DNA from: Fragum whitleyi
Lineage: Eukaryota; Mollusca; Bivalvia; Cardiida; Cardiidae
Assembly: GCA_948146395.1 (NCBI GenBank)
Contig: OX411546.1
Location: 24,778,449 to 24,842,448, forward strand
Direction of reading: 5' to 3'
DNA length: 64,000 nt
The notes beneath the pieces are model-generated. The model saw only the letters and a program-made list of their open reading frames with translations. It searched no databases and was not told the DNA's origin. The position numbers were made by a program, and so were the translations under genes. Shown here piece after piece: positions 22,221-33,999 of the stretch. The stretch's first letter is position 1, and each line of letters opens with the position of its first letter.

Positions 22221-22914
22221 ACTGTAAAAGATATATATCTACAGTGCTAGTTTTTCTTACACTGTTTCCGCCTAACAAAATGCAACACCATAATTAATAC
22301 CCCCAACCTCGACTCGATAATATTTATGTTTAAAGACACGAACATATTATGCTCTAATGATCGACCGCCAATCGTCGTAAACCTGAGGGTGATATACCCT
22401 CGGGTTTTAGCTTTTGCATATAATTCCTCCTCCAGACTTTTATGATACCGCATATTTTGGCACATCTAATTTTCGTCACCTAGCATTGGAGGCAAAAATA
22501 AGACACGTAATTTATTTATTTTACTACAAGTCCGTCGTATCGAAGAGTTAATACGGGGAGCTACCTTTCGATGTTCAAACAAGAATTTAAGGGAAATAAC
22601 TGCATCAACTATGTCATATACCCTACAACATTTCAACATGTTCGATGATAATCCAATTTCAAACTGACAAAGATGCGCCATATTTCTTACATTGTGATAA
22701 TTATCTTATTTATATCCGTAACGGCAAATGTAATTAACAACTCCAGTAAAAAGGCACATGTGTGAATATGGTATATTTTTTATAGGTTATATGTATGGAT
22801 GTCAAATTTTCAAAAATATGGTTATTTTGGTGCGTGCAATTTTCGCCGCCAAGCGAGGTTGGCAAATTGGCGAAAATTAGACCATGGCGAAAAATTCAAA
22901 GTACGGCATTCTCA

Positions 22915-24042
22915 TCATTCGGATAAACAATTATCTCTCACACAGCGCCTCAGTCTGTAAATGTATCTCGCAAAAAGCCCTGGCAAAAAGGTTCTGCATC
23001 TATCTCTAAAATGCGTGTCATATATCAGGTAAATGACAGGTTTTGCTGCATTGTTTAAAAGATAAGACCTTTGCAATAATAGAATAAAAGGATGCAAGCT
23101 TTCGTCAAAACTTAGTGTCGTGGCTTGCAATGCAGTCAAAACCGATATCAGTATATAGCTTAAAACATAAATGAGTGAAATTAGCACCATGCTTAATGAC
23201 TGTTTCTTCGCTCTTGAGCTTGTAAGTCTCTGAGACAATGATATTCTGCATTTTTTGTTCTTTTTCTGGAATCTAGAATCAGCTATGTCTTCATGCAGAC
23301 TGTTATGCGAGCTTCGCTTTTTCTTTATCTGCAAATACATTCTTATTCCAATCAAACAACTCGTCAAAGTAATGGTAGCAAGGCAGATAAAAATAAGGAC
23401 TATCGTCGCACAAATAATCCAGAATTCATAATGTGTTGGTCCCGATTCATATCCTTGAAAACTGCAACTTGAAATAGTCACATTGTATTGCGGTAATGCT
23501 GTAACAGATAAACCATACACTTTGCAAAAAGCTACACTCAAAGCCAATAAAAAAGAAAGCGCGGCGATAAATATACAGATCAGTTTTGCTCTTCGAAGGT
23601 CAAGTTGTTGGCTGTCAGCTTTACAAGCTCTCCTATATCTAACAACCATAAGTGTAGCATGGGTACCCATCATGCTCGATGATAGCCAGAGAATGAGTAT
23701 AATATCAACTATACAAATGTGATCCGTCTTAAAGTGATATTGGTATCGAAGTACAATAATTTGAAATGGTACAATGATTCCACATGTTAGGAAATCATAG
23801 ATAGATAGACAGAACACAAATAACCTGGTGCCTGTTATGTCTGGTTTTGGTTTGTAGATGTAGCACACATGTACATTGCCTATAATTCCGATCACCATGA
23901 TTAAGAACATGTACACGAAAACGGGTATCTGCCTCCTTAGCCGCTCCATGTACACCGATTCTACCAGTTCAGTGTCTGTCATCTGACGTTGAATATTCAG
24001 TGACATCTGTAGAACATCAGTTGTATTATCAAAGGTTTTCAT
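22915..24042 (-). CDS. Orphan rhodopsin-family G-protein-coupled receptor, single exon
   Basis: Encodes 375 residues from the first ATG (24040-24042); a GTG codon just upstream is not used as start in animals. Seven hydrophobic segments are visible, roughly residues 40-63, 73-98, 108-136, 153-177, 204-236, 283-306 and 317-341. Class A hallmarks are Gly55-Asn56 in TM1, LSIYD ending in Asp83 in TM2, and a Cys110 to Cys193 pair for the extracellular disulfide. Potential N-glycosylation sites are at Asn6 and Asn187. The third intracellular loop (about 237-282) is long and basic, suited to G-protein coupling. Two signature sites are altered: the DRY box reads Val134-Arg135-Tyr136, and NPxxY reads Lys334-Pro-Val-Ile-Tyr338. 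No CWxP is seen in TM6. It acts at the plasma membrane; the ligand cannot be deduced. Lack of introns fits the lineage-expanded orphan receptors of molluscs. A TTTATT (AATAAA on the coding strand) near 22510 is a distant poly(A)-signal candidate. Confidence 0.92.
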   Translation of the reverse strand: MKTFDNTTDVLQMSLNIQRQMTDTELVESVYMERLRRQIPVFVYMFLIMVIGIIGNVHVCYIYKPKPDITGTRLFVFCLSIYDFLTCGIIVPFQIIVLRYQYHFKTDHICIVDIILILWLSSSMMGTHATLMVVRYRRACKADSQQLDLRRAKLICIFIAALSFLLALSVAFCKVYGLSVTALPQYNVTISSCSFQGYESGPTHYEFWIICATIVLIFICLATITLTSCLIGIRMYLQIKKKRSSHNSLHEDIADSRFQKKNKKCRISLSQRLTSSRAKKQSLSMVLISLIYVLSYILISVLTALQATTLSFDESLHPFILLLQRSYLLNNAAKPVIYLIYDTHFRDRCRTFLPGLFARYIYRLRRCVRDNCLSE

Positions 24043-24045
24043 CAC

Positions 24046-24539
24046 CTGTAGTTTATAATCACGTGATTAGTTAAGATAGGAAATTGTTTCTACTTCACAA
24101 ATTCGATTTATCTACTGAAGAAAAATTGCTTTTTTCATATGTGAGTATTTTACTTCCAATTCTGTGTATCTATATTGACCTCACAAGGTTTATTTCCTAC
24201 TCATTTCCTACTCTCTCGCATTAACTTATGTAAGAAACAATGCATGTATTATGCACAATGATTTCATTATATAGAAACAACATTATATAATACATAAATC
24301 TTCAGTTTTATCTTTCCGATACTTAAGTGTTTTGTCGTCCAGATTGTTGGTTTCAAGTGAGGAATAAGGATGTATTTAATTTGGGACCAAAGGTTTGTAT
24401 TAATAGCTTTATTCTTTCTACAGATACAATATTTTGGTATCTCTTAGAGGACAGAAAGACAAATCTAAGAGGAAATAATACATATCAACATAACGTAAAC
24501 CTTTAATGTGCGAATGCTTCATGGTAGGGAAGCTCGTTG
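24046..24539. other. Upstream region of the receptor gene, no motif assigned
   Basis: No TATA box or clear promoter could be assigned. On the minus strand an ACTACAG stands directly before the start codon region. It could be a splice acceptor of a 5' untranslated exon, but the preceding pyrimidine tract is poor. Confidence 0.35.
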
Positions 24540-25350
24540 TGATGATTTGTGTAAAATAGTCCAACAGATATCTAGCTTGATCATGAAGCAGCGTTCAAAG
24601 TTTTTCTTGGCTGACTTTGTAGCTTAGGCATTCCCTTACCAGAATCTGGCTTATGGCATGTTGTCATCATTTAGAATTGTGAAAAAAATTGAGATGGCAG
24701 CCAGGATTATCGAATATTACGCTAACAACTCGGTAGATCACTATGGCGACCCTTTAAATGTTTTCTGTTGTTTATTTGCTGTTTAAAAGTATATAACCTA
24801 ATAGATGCATATTAAGACATTAGAAATGAGTATGGTAGTCAAGATGACAGCCAACGTGAATTATTGAATGACAATTATAGTATTTCTTGACCCATGAGAC
24901 ATACGAATCTTAGGAAAGGATTTTAGGGCTTATTCAGTAAACATTTATAAGTGGTTTTATGCCTTCTGAAAATCAGGCTAGTGATAACGCTCATCTATTA
25001 TTACATTAAGCTTTTATTTGAATATGGCAACCAGAAAAGAGAAGATTCGAAGTAATTTATATTTTACTCAGGATTTTAAAATATTTTCGCCTACATTAAT
25101 GGTTTCAATGTCAATTTCAAAGTTGTTTTACAGATTAATGCCCAAAATGATAGATTATGAATATCATTCGAGATGGCAGCCAAAAATATACTCGAAAGAA
25201 ATTTTGAAGTTGGAAATCTTTATCAAAAATTAATTCATTTTTACTAATGAAAATATGAGCCATCCTTTTGAAAATCAAAAAAGGTTACATATAACCATAT
25301 ATGAAGTACTATTGTGTTCTACGTAAGATGGTAACCAATATTGCATAAAT
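24540..25350 (+). repeat. Diverged repeat arm with GATGGCAGCC units (left)
   Basis: GATGGCAGCCA or close variants recur near 24693, 24840 (GATGACAGCCAA), 25172 and 25327 (GATGGTAACCA). The segment at 24590-24650 (GCAGCGTTCAAAGTTTTTC, TTACCAGAATCTGG) matches in inverted orientation the segment at 32405-32490. An old tandem or dispersed repeat; boundaries are approximate. Confidence 0.5.
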
Positions 25351-26214
25351 GTCGTATTTCCGTTGTTTTAACATGTTATGACTATTCGAATCAGCAGTTT
25401 CGGAATTCATGTGTAGACAATCATTTTGACTTGAATTATCTCTTCCAGAAAGGCAAAAAGAATGCCAACAATGTATCCTTTAAACGTGAATAACTAAACA
25501 GAAGTCTAACTTCACTTGTATCATCATAACATATACGCATATATATGAACAACGCATAGCACTTACGTCATAAGGTAATTTAAAATAAAATTATTTTTGC
25601 TTTGGAAGAAAATTATTGCTGAACAAAATATATTCATTTCATATCAATGGATTGGCACGAAGCAGTTGTATCTCGCAATAAGCATAAAGGCAACTGTTTC
25701 ATGCTGAATCATCGATATGGTCAAATACTGATTGAAAAGATATTTTATTAATAGGCCTATTTTGAAAAAATCGGGGTTATTTTAAAAATTAATTTTATTC
25801 GTTTTCAAATTAAGTATATATTTTGCTAGTTAAGCATGGGTATGCCAAGTTGCGCTTAAAATTATCAACATGATTTTCATAATAACCATAACAAGTACTC
25901 GCCAGAGTTTCTTTATAAAATATCCAGATACATTCGTTGAAGCCTACCCAGTAAACCACGTCCATATCGGTTTGTATAGCTATATATGTTTATTAGTGGA
26001 AAAGGAGTTGTTTCGCTTAGGATTTTTTTGGCAATACAAAAACGTTTAGTGGTAAAAACAAATTGCATATTCACCCCGTCCAAATGTCATAAAAGCATAC
26101 TGATGATAAGCATTACTATTCTGTGTTACCCTGATGTAGTGGGTAATGCCTGAAAAAGAAATACAATGTACTCCCTAGATTTGGCTTTGAGACGATTGAA
26201 AGTTTGTTCAAACT

Positions 26215-26690
26215 ACGTATGTGTGGTAAATTAGTAGCGAGGAGAGTGACAAAATCCTTTTTTAAGAACGAACATCCTCGAAATTGCAGCTGATTAATTC
26301 AAATCATCACTAAAAGTTGGTGACTCAGTGCGGATATACATGGCAGCGAAAAGTTTTGAAAAGTGTTTGTTCAAAAACACCCTCTTGTTTATAAGCATTT
26401 GAAATGTGAGGAATAGGCAACAGTATTGTAGTATTATTATACGACTATACTTGTTTTCAATCTAGCGCTAGCAGAGTGACTAAAATGTTGATTTATGAAG
26501 GAACCTCACACCCTCAAAATCCTTTTGATTTATTCAAATCATCACAAAAACTTGGTGGCTCGGTGTGAATATATATGCGAAAGGTTAACACAAAAAAGTC
26601 CTTGTCTGTTCTGGCTTTACTGTACGACAATAATTGGTTTCATCTTTGTGTCCATGTTTAAATTATCAACTGGGATTATTTATCAAAGGA
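26215..26690 (+). repeat. Diverged tandem duplication, period ~230 bp
   Basis: Two units align: GAGAGTGACAAAATCC near 26240 with CAGAGTGACTAAAATG near 26473, and AATTCAAATCATCACTAAAAG near 26295 with TATTCAAATCATCACAAAAA near 26530. Each is followed by a TTGGTG[AG]CTC[AG]GTG segment. No coding capacity is evident. Confidence 0.6.
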
Positions 26691-26754
26691 GCTGGCTCAC
26701 ACAATCGTGCACAAAGTGAGCGATTGGAAAAGAATACAATATTGGTAATTCATT

Positions 26755-26923
26755 ATTATAGGGATGAGTGTCTTTTTCACTGCGTTTATTGGGGTATAAA
26801 GTGCAATTGCCTTAGCACATGGTAAATAACGCCCGTAGGGCGTTATGTTTAAGCCATGTGCCAAGGCAATTGCACTTTATACCCCAATAAACGAAGTGAG
26901 AAAGACACTCATCCCTTATAATT
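26755..26923. repeat. Long hairpin, ~78-bp arms, 3-base loop
   Basis: The left arm starts TATAGGGATGAGTGTC and the right arm ends GACACTCATCCCTTATA. The arms run through CACTTTATACCCC and CAATTGCC and close on ACGCCC GTA GGGCGT. Only a few mismatches and small bulges interrupt the pairing. A near-perfect inverted repeat this long is uncommon and young. It is unrelated in sequence to M1, H3, K4 and F5. Confidence 0.9.
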
Positions 26924-26968
26924 GCAATCCTCTAGATCGAAGAAACTATTAAAATACTCAGCCAAGAG

Positions 26969-27003
26969 TTTCAAGAGTTTCAAGAGTTTTATTAAATTGA
27001 CAA
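26969..27003 (-). repeat. LINE 3' tail microsatellite
   Basis: Three tandem copies of a 9-mer (CAAGAGTTT on the plus strand) are followed by TATT and AAATTGAC. This is the expected place and form for the 3' end of the minus-strand LINE. Several Jockey/CR1/L2-type LINEs end in short tandem repeats rather than poly(A) (family knowledge). Confidence 0.65.
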
Positions 27004-27607
27004 ACCCCTAACCGGGGTACAAGTCATAAATATACAAACAAACATGAACAATAAACAAACATTCGGAAGAAAGTTTCAGTGTTAAAACAACCATAGTGCA
27101 TTCATAGGTAGCCTGAGTGTAGGAAAATTCACTTAAAAGATGACTAGAAGTTATATGACTAGATTTGAATATAAGTATTATTAGACCTCGATCTGATAAA
27201 AGTGTCAAACAATGTTTAACCATTGTCATGCTAAACCCAAAATATTCCATTTATAGCAAGAAGTACAGACAAAGATCAGCCTGTGCATTGGTGCAAACCG
27301 ATCTCGGCCTATGCCGCCTACTTTTCCCATTTAAGCCAGAATAGTGAAAAAAAGTGCATTTAGTGCTTTTGGCACTCTGATTTTAATGCAATTTGCCAAA
27401 ATTTTGATTCAGCACTACAAATGTTAACAATATGAGATTTGCGTAAAGTGTCGATCATTATCATTGTAGGACTCTCCATAATGGAGGGCAACAAATTTTT
27501 ACCATAATTTTGCTCAAATTTATGTGAAATTATTCCTGGACAATAAATTCATATGTATGTGCCTGCAATACTTCCACAACTACTTAACAATTTAGTAACC
27601 ATTTCAA

Positions 27608-30541
27608 TTAAATATGTTTAAATATCTCATGAAATGTTTTCAGAATTACCTTACAAAATTTTGCAACTTTGAAAATAGTTGTTACATCACTCGACGTCAT
27701 AATGCTATGAAAAGAATTCACATTTGGACGCATGATGATATTTCTTGGCAAATAGACTTTTCTGGTATCTTCAAAATAAGTACATTCTAACATATAATGA
27801 AACTCATCACCCATTTTATTCAGCCTGCATAACTCGCATATCCTGTCATCCCTTATGGTCCCTAAAAATCTCCCCATTCAATTGGAAATTTGTGATTTAG
27901 TGATCTGAAGTGGCAAAGAGATTTTGATAGATCATCTGGAAGAATATTAAAGTAATTTTCAAACCCAAAGTCTTGTTTAAAGATCCTATAGTTAAGACAT
28001 TTAGGGCTTTTAAACACTGCATCTTTCCAATCAGATATGTGCATTTCATTCAATTTCATTTTGACAGATTTTGAAATACTGGAAGGTATGTTAGTTTGGT
28101 TTAACCAGTAGCATGAGAAGCCACTTTCTTCAAGTATGCTTTTAATACACATTAACCATTTAGAGTCAAATCGACCAATATTATGCAGAGCTAACAACAT
28201 ACTGTAAAGTTTGCAAGATATTTTATCAGATTTACCATTTAACATACGCTGCCAAAATCCAATCATTCTGGATTTGATTTCAATTGAGATAGGATGTCTT
28301 CCTAATTCACCGTAAAGAATTAAGTTAGGCGTTGATTTCTTTACTTTCAGAATGATCTTATAGAACTGAAGGCATAGTCTTTCAAGCAAATCATGGTTTT
28401 CAAAGCCAGTAACATCTGAACCATATAGTAAAATGGGTTGAACCATAGTATCAAACAATTTCAGCTGAATGTCAATAGGTAATTGTAGCATTCTAGACTT
28501 TTTGAGAATAGAAAACATGGCTTTACGAGCTTGGTCAAATAGTCTTTTGTTGTTTCTTATGAAACGACCATTAAATGAAAACATAGTTCCAAGGTAAACA
28601 AAGCTATCATCAACAGATATTTCTTCGTTATTATAAAAGAATTTTGGGGTATTTTGATCCTTTCTATTGCTAAATACAGTAATTCTGGTTTTAGCAGGGT
28701 TTACCTCTAAATCCCAAGATTTACAATACAAGAACATGGCATTTAGCGCTGCTTGAAGTTCAACTGCAGACTCAGCAAAAATAACTGTATCGTCAGCATA
28801 AAGCAAAATGTATAATTTAAAGTAAACTTCAATATCATCATCACTAAGAAGAATATTAGCCATATCAGAGACATCATCAAGACCATTATAAGCGTGAGAA
28901 ATAAACTCTGATAGATCATTTAAAAATAAAGAAAAAAGTATTGGAGATAGATTCTCACCCTGTCTGACTCCGATATTGCTCGAGAAGGCTACAGACTTTA
29001 AACTTCCCAACCTTACAGAGGATTTTGCATTGGCATACAAATTGTGAATAATCTTAAAACATTTTACCATCAATATTGTTACTCAGCAGCTTCTGCCACA
29101 GATAAGTACGATTAACTGAGTCAAAAGCCTTCTTGTAATCAATAAAGGCGCAAAAAAGTTTTTTACCTCTGAATAAGTAGAGATCTATTAAACATTTTAG
29201 ATTAAATATATGGTCTGTGGTGCCATAGCCTTTTCGAAAACCAGCCTGCTCCTCAGCTAGTAGATTCATATCTTCTAAGTACTTATTGAGTCTATTATTG
29301 AGAACAGCAGTGAACAATTTACCAAAGCAGCTTAAAATGGTAATACCTCTATAGTTGTCAGGGCTTGATTTGTCGCCTTTATTTTTATAAATGGGAGAAA
29401 TAATTCCTTGTGACCATTCATCTGGGACATGACCCGAATCAAAGACTATATTGAACAACTTGGTAAAAGCAGTTAACATTTTGCTCTTAGAGACTTTTAA
29501 AAATTCATTTAAAATAAGGTCGGAAGCGCAAGCTTTGTTCAGTTTAAGGTTATTTATGCTTTTTAAAACTTCTTGTTCTGTAATAGAATTATTCAAAACC
29601 CAATTATGTTGAGAAACTTTAGATAAATCAATATGGTTTAATTGGTCTCCATCTTCAGTAGAAACTGTGTTTAGCTTCTTAAAATGTTCAGCAAAAGTGT
29701 CAAGGGATAATTTTTGAATTGTTGAGGATTTAGAATGATCATTTTTGTTTAGTAATTTCCATAACGATCTGGGATCTGTTGATTTCAGGTTGCGAAGCTT
29801 ATTAATAAATTCTTTTTGGTAGTTTTTAAAGTGCTTGTTAATACATTTTTTGTAAGCTTTACTAGCATTTGTTAAAGCATTTGTATTATTTTGACTATTT
29901 GCTCGTCTACTTAAATTCTTAACTCTACGGAAATTTTTCTGTAAATTTCTACAATCACTATTAAACCATGGACGTGTACATTTACGTTTTTTCTCAAACA
30001 AACTAGGTTTGGGTTGTATTTGTTTTATCATACCTGAAGCATCAGCAGCATTGTACAATAGAGATGAGCATTGAGTAGTTAGAAGCTGCACTGCTTCTTT
30101 AGAGATATCTGAGTTTTGATTATCCATTTGATTAATTAAATCAATAATACTAGCATCATTTAAGTTATCTAAAAATAGATTTTGATCATTTGAATTCCAA
30201 ATAGGCTTTAAAATAACAGCTGCATCATCATTTTTGTTGGACGGTATACATCTTTCGGATTGACAGGATAAAGCGATATGAATGCCACAATGAACATCGC
30301 TCATCATAGGGTCAAATGGTAAAATTTGAAATTCAGTAACAATTCTAAAAATAGAAGGAGATAGAATGGCATAATCAACCACTGTGCTAGATTTACATGT
30401 CTTTGAGCCAAGAAATACAAACATTAAAGCTTCAAGTCTACTTTCTGTGCGTATACATATTACACGATCTATTTTTAGATCGTGTATATTTTTTATCTCG
30501 CTATCGAAGTGAAATGTCATAGAGTGAAACAAATGATACAC
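27608..30541 (-). pseudogene. LINE ORF2 pseudogene: endonuclease-reverse transcriptase
   Basis: Three overlapping open segments encode one broken protein. 29054-30541 covers the endonuclease C-terminus (a VDYAILSPS stretch and an SDVH motif in place of SDH), a basic linker, and RT motifs including FIDYKKAFDSVN with the motif A aspartate. 27862-29073 continues with a VRQGENLSPILF motif, the catalytic YADD at about 28789-28800, and the thumb. 27608-27877 adds a Cys-x2-Cys...His...Cys segment (CELCRL, EFHYMLEC). The first junction looks like one extra T in a T-run near 29055-29060. The second looks like one missing base near 27870-27877. Catalytic residues of the RT survive, so inactivation comes from truncation and frameshifts. 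It would act on its own RNA by target-primed reverse transcription (family knowledge). Confidence 0.88.
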
Positions 30542-30620
30542 AAATAAAGGACAACGTTGAAATTCGTAGAGGTACTTATGACAAAAAACGTGTTTCTGCC
30601 AAGTAAGTCTGTATTTTTAA

Positions 30621-31600
30621 ACGAAAACGCCGTTGTCGGTCTTAGTTGAGAGGGTTGCTTGATGATCTTCGTCGACCCGCTGTTTTCTTAGTTTACGACG
30701 GCTTAGAATCAGAACTGCATGCATGTTATCGTAAATTCTATCGAAAATATCTAAATTTATAATAGATTAAATAGCAATGATGATCGGGAACCAGGTTAAT
30801 TCGAGTTCCTACAGCACAGGACTTGCAGGTAGAAGGTCGGGGGTTTCCCGAAAGACCTATTGCATTTTATACAGAAATAAAGTGCAATGGATTTTCCCAC
30901 GTGATGCGATTTAAACCAATCAGAATTCTTTATTTTATTGGATTGCAATTATATATCTATAATTCTCCGTCCAAATCAAAAGCATTGAATCAAACAGTAA
31001 ACAAACAATACACCCAAAAACAAGACTATGTCATAAGACATAGAACAAACATATTTTTTAGAGAATGACCATTCTTTTGCCCATATTGTCAGGGCAAATT
31101 AATACTCAATTATATACTATCACACAATGAAAATGCACCACATGATATTATTTGTATATCTATGTATTAATAGTAATTCATATACCAGAATTTCAGACTT
31201 GAAAATCAATTTGTAATTATCTATGAAAGACCATTAACTACGCAATATTACATGTATGGCTGTAACCTCAGATACGGCTGAAGGTTTCTGAACCTGAGAC
31301 ATTAGTCTTATATTTGCAATATAGGTTTGGAAATCTTTGCTACCATTCAATCTATGGTTACCCTACCACCTACTCAGTATACTCAGTTCATTACATTGGC
31401 AACCACTTTGTGAAACAGTTCCCGTAGTCCGGACAGCTAATTCGAGCATATGCTAGCGCTCATCATCTTTTATGCCAACAGCTTACAGTAAACGCCCCTG
31501 ATGGACCTAAACATGTTGCTTTAGTTTCAAATCACATGGAAAATTAGTAACAAATAATTACTTGCATTACTTTGAATGTTGAATAAATTGAAAAATAAAA
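30621..31600. other. Non-coding stretch right of the LINE
   Basis: No gene supported. Short open frames (for example 30823-31068) have no recognisable motif. Confidence 0.45.
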
Positions 31601-32490
31601 TTAAATACAAGTCTCAGTAAATCCCCCACCAGCAGGAGTTCAATACCATCATACTTTCATATGGTAAGAGGTATCTATAGTCATGTAAGATTTGAATCGA
31701 TAAACTTATCTGACTAAAGATTTTAGTTCTATCTTCAAATGTTTTGAATAATCCATATACACTTTTATCTATGCTAGTTATCATGCAGTTTTTCCATTTG
31801 GCAGCCCTCTTGACTTCTGTACTTATTCTTAGCTTCATTCAGGGTGTTCATTACACCAGTAATCTTCAAATTGGCTACTTACCAGTTAAAGTAGTGCAAA
31901 GTATAGATGAATTCAATCATATTAGCAAGAGTTTATGTATGTTTTAATGGACTTGGTTGCCATCTCGACTATTTTCAAACAATTCCATGGTGAAAATGTA
32001 TCACCATCCATATTTGTGAAAGGCTAGGCCTTAGCAACGAGAAAAAGAGATTACTGTAAAATGCCTTGCAAACTTTAAGCATGAAATAAGAAATCTTGTG
32101 TTTCCTGGCTTACATCTTCAAATTGAGAATTTGCATAACACTAGATTTGAGGTGTAACTAGTCAGATATTTTGAGGTCGTAAACTAGCTTAACAAAGTTT
32201 ACTTAGAAAAACCTAAAACACATATCTAAGATTATACATCTATCTTGCATGGATCGAGAATTAATTTAAAACATATTTTATAATTCGATTTGGCTGCCAT
32301 CATAGTCATATCTAATGTCAAGTTATGCCTTTAATTTTGTTACATAGCTTCAGGTCAGTATATTAACAATAAAATGACCACTCAGATCGGTTTTATATCT
32401 CAAATAGAGTGATTTACAGATTCTGGTTGGGAAAGGCCTTCGCTTCAAGAATCAGACAAGAAAAAACCTTTGAATCCTACTTCCAGGTTC
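31600..32490 (-). repeat. Diverged repeat arm with GGCTGCCATC units (right)
   Basis: TTTGGCAGCCCTC (31796), TTGGTTGCCATCTCG (31953) and TTTGGCTGCCATCATAG (32288) are inverted counterparts of the GATGGCAGCC units at 24540-25350. CAGATTCTGGTTGGGAAAGG and the following TTTGAATCCTACTTCC (32415-32487) align, when reversed, with 24590-24650. Identity is low, so the age is considerable. Confidence 0.5.
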
Positions 32491-32566
32491 AATTAAAATA
32501 TGTCATATTCCTACAGAACAAATATGTCTGCCAAATACAGTGTGTAAAGCAGGGATATGTCATGTA

Positions 32567-32990
32567 CAGGTAACAAAATCGTAAATTTAACATTCATCTC
32601 CATCAAAACCATTCAAAATCACTCTCTCAGCGCTCCATATATTCATTTCAAGCACTCAGTCAATCCATTTTAAATTGCTACGAATTCACTGAAAAAATAT
32701 ATCAACAACTTCATTCTAAATGATTTTCGTTTGAAAAAAAATGCTCTTTCACAGACATAATTGAATTTGTAAGTGTCTGATAGGTTCTTGAACAAATAGA
32801 AAACTATTTATAGAACTTGTATTCGTATTTTTTAAAGGGGGGGTAATAAATATCGCTAATTTTATTCATCCTGAACAAAATTTGCGATTTTGGATTACCT
32901 CCCATTAAATTCACTCAAAACTCGCTCCACACGCTCGTTAACGCTCGTTTTATTTCCAAAATCATTCATCTTGTCAATTTCACGATGATT
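32567..32990 (+). mobile_element. M1 MITE, complete
   Basis: Starts CAGGTAACAAAATCG after TA. The internal hairpin near 32838-32905 has a G-run in its left arm. It ends TTTCACGATGATTGTACG, where the right terminus is decayed. Confidence 0.82.
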
Positions 32991-33539
32991 GTACGTCGCT
33001 AATCAGATAGCTGTGGTTTACATTTTTCATTAAAATCATAATTGTGTAAAATCGACTGGACAGAACCAACAGAAACGTCTCTTGAAATAAAAGTAAGTCA
33101 TTTTTCCTTTAGTTTATGATGCGATCACGATATCAAACGTGTTAGTATTTGCACATTTGAGTTCAATCACTGACGTTTGCCCTCGGCGACCGCCTTTCCT
33201 ACTTTTTCAAATTTGAAACACATTAAATCCTTTTCTGATTGTATTTGAATACAAAAGAATCAATTACCTTCAAGAAATAATAAACATGCGACAGATCCGT
33301 GTTGTATCTATGAAAATAAACAAGATTTTATGCAGACACCCCAAAAGCTTCATTGTACAACTAGCTGTTAAAATTTACCATCATTAGCTGTAAAATAGCT
33401 CAAAGACACTGTACGAATAGCTAAGCTGATTCGTGGATGTCCCTAATTAAATATACCGTTGGTTTAACGAAATAGGAAGTGAAATTCAGTTCTGAAACAA
33501 ACGGTACTTTTGACATAAAAAACCTTACCAAATAATATG
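32991..33539. other. Non-coding stretch, nothing recognised
   Basis: No supported gene or repeat family membership. Confidence 0.45.
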
Positions 33540-33965
33540 ATTTCTTTAGTGCTTTTCGGTGGTTTATCGAGAAATAACGGTAGATTATCACTTGATAATC
33601 TCACTGCAAAAGCAGTGAAATTATCAAAAACTTATTCCCCGCTTTTGTGCATTTCATCCTATCTGACGTCATCTATGCGGGGCGAAATAAGTGACGTCAC
33701 AATGAACGTTGCATAGCAATCACGTGCAAAATGACGCGCTTTAGGAAAATATGTTATAGAAATTTCACATTTTGTCTCATTTTTGCATTAAAGAAATAGA
33801 ATAATCGTTTGTTTTTCGTGTAAGATCCATTAATATTTCATTTCGTGAACAACAAAAGCTATATTTTCACTCGTGGCTCCACCACTCGTGAAAATATAGC
33901 TTTTGTTGTTCACTCAATGAAATATGAATCGATCTTGCACTGAAACAAACGATTATCCTCTATAT
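33540..33965 (+). mobile_element. F5 foldback element with TGACGTCA-type sites
   Basis: The first half holds a stem around GATAATCTCACTGC-AAAAGCAGTGAAATTATC and two TGACGTCA-like CRE sites (33663, 33700). The second half is a ~50-bp-arm hairpin at about 33850-33918 with apex CTCGTGGCTCCACCACTCG. A reverse copy lies at 55090-55920. CRE motifs (ATF/CREB binding, family knowledge) are seen in both copies. Functional use is not shown. Confidence 0.75.
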
Positions 33966-33999
33966 CTTTAAAAGTTTATGTTGCGATATAACACAATAC

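Larger units (their letters stand above)
26969..30620 (-). mobile_element. Non-LTR retrotransposon (LINE), 5'-truncated
   Basis: One element transcribed leftward, in order: partial apurinic-type endonuclease, reverse transcriptase, a C-terminal cysteine/histidine segment, a ~600-bp 3' region and a tandem 9-mer tail. The open frame continues upstream of 30541 to a stop near 30617, and the missing endonuclease N-terminus shows 5' truncation, typical of LINE insertion. The 3' region contains GATCAGCCTGTGCATTGG and CGGCCTATGCCGCC. It lies between the two inverted repeat arms at 24540-25350 and 31600-32490. No flanking target duplication was identified with certainty. Confidence 0.88.

Noticed and set aside
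26755..26923. MicroRNA precursor
   Set aside because: The arms are far longer and more perfect than an animal pre-miRNA. A foldback or dsRNA source is likelier.
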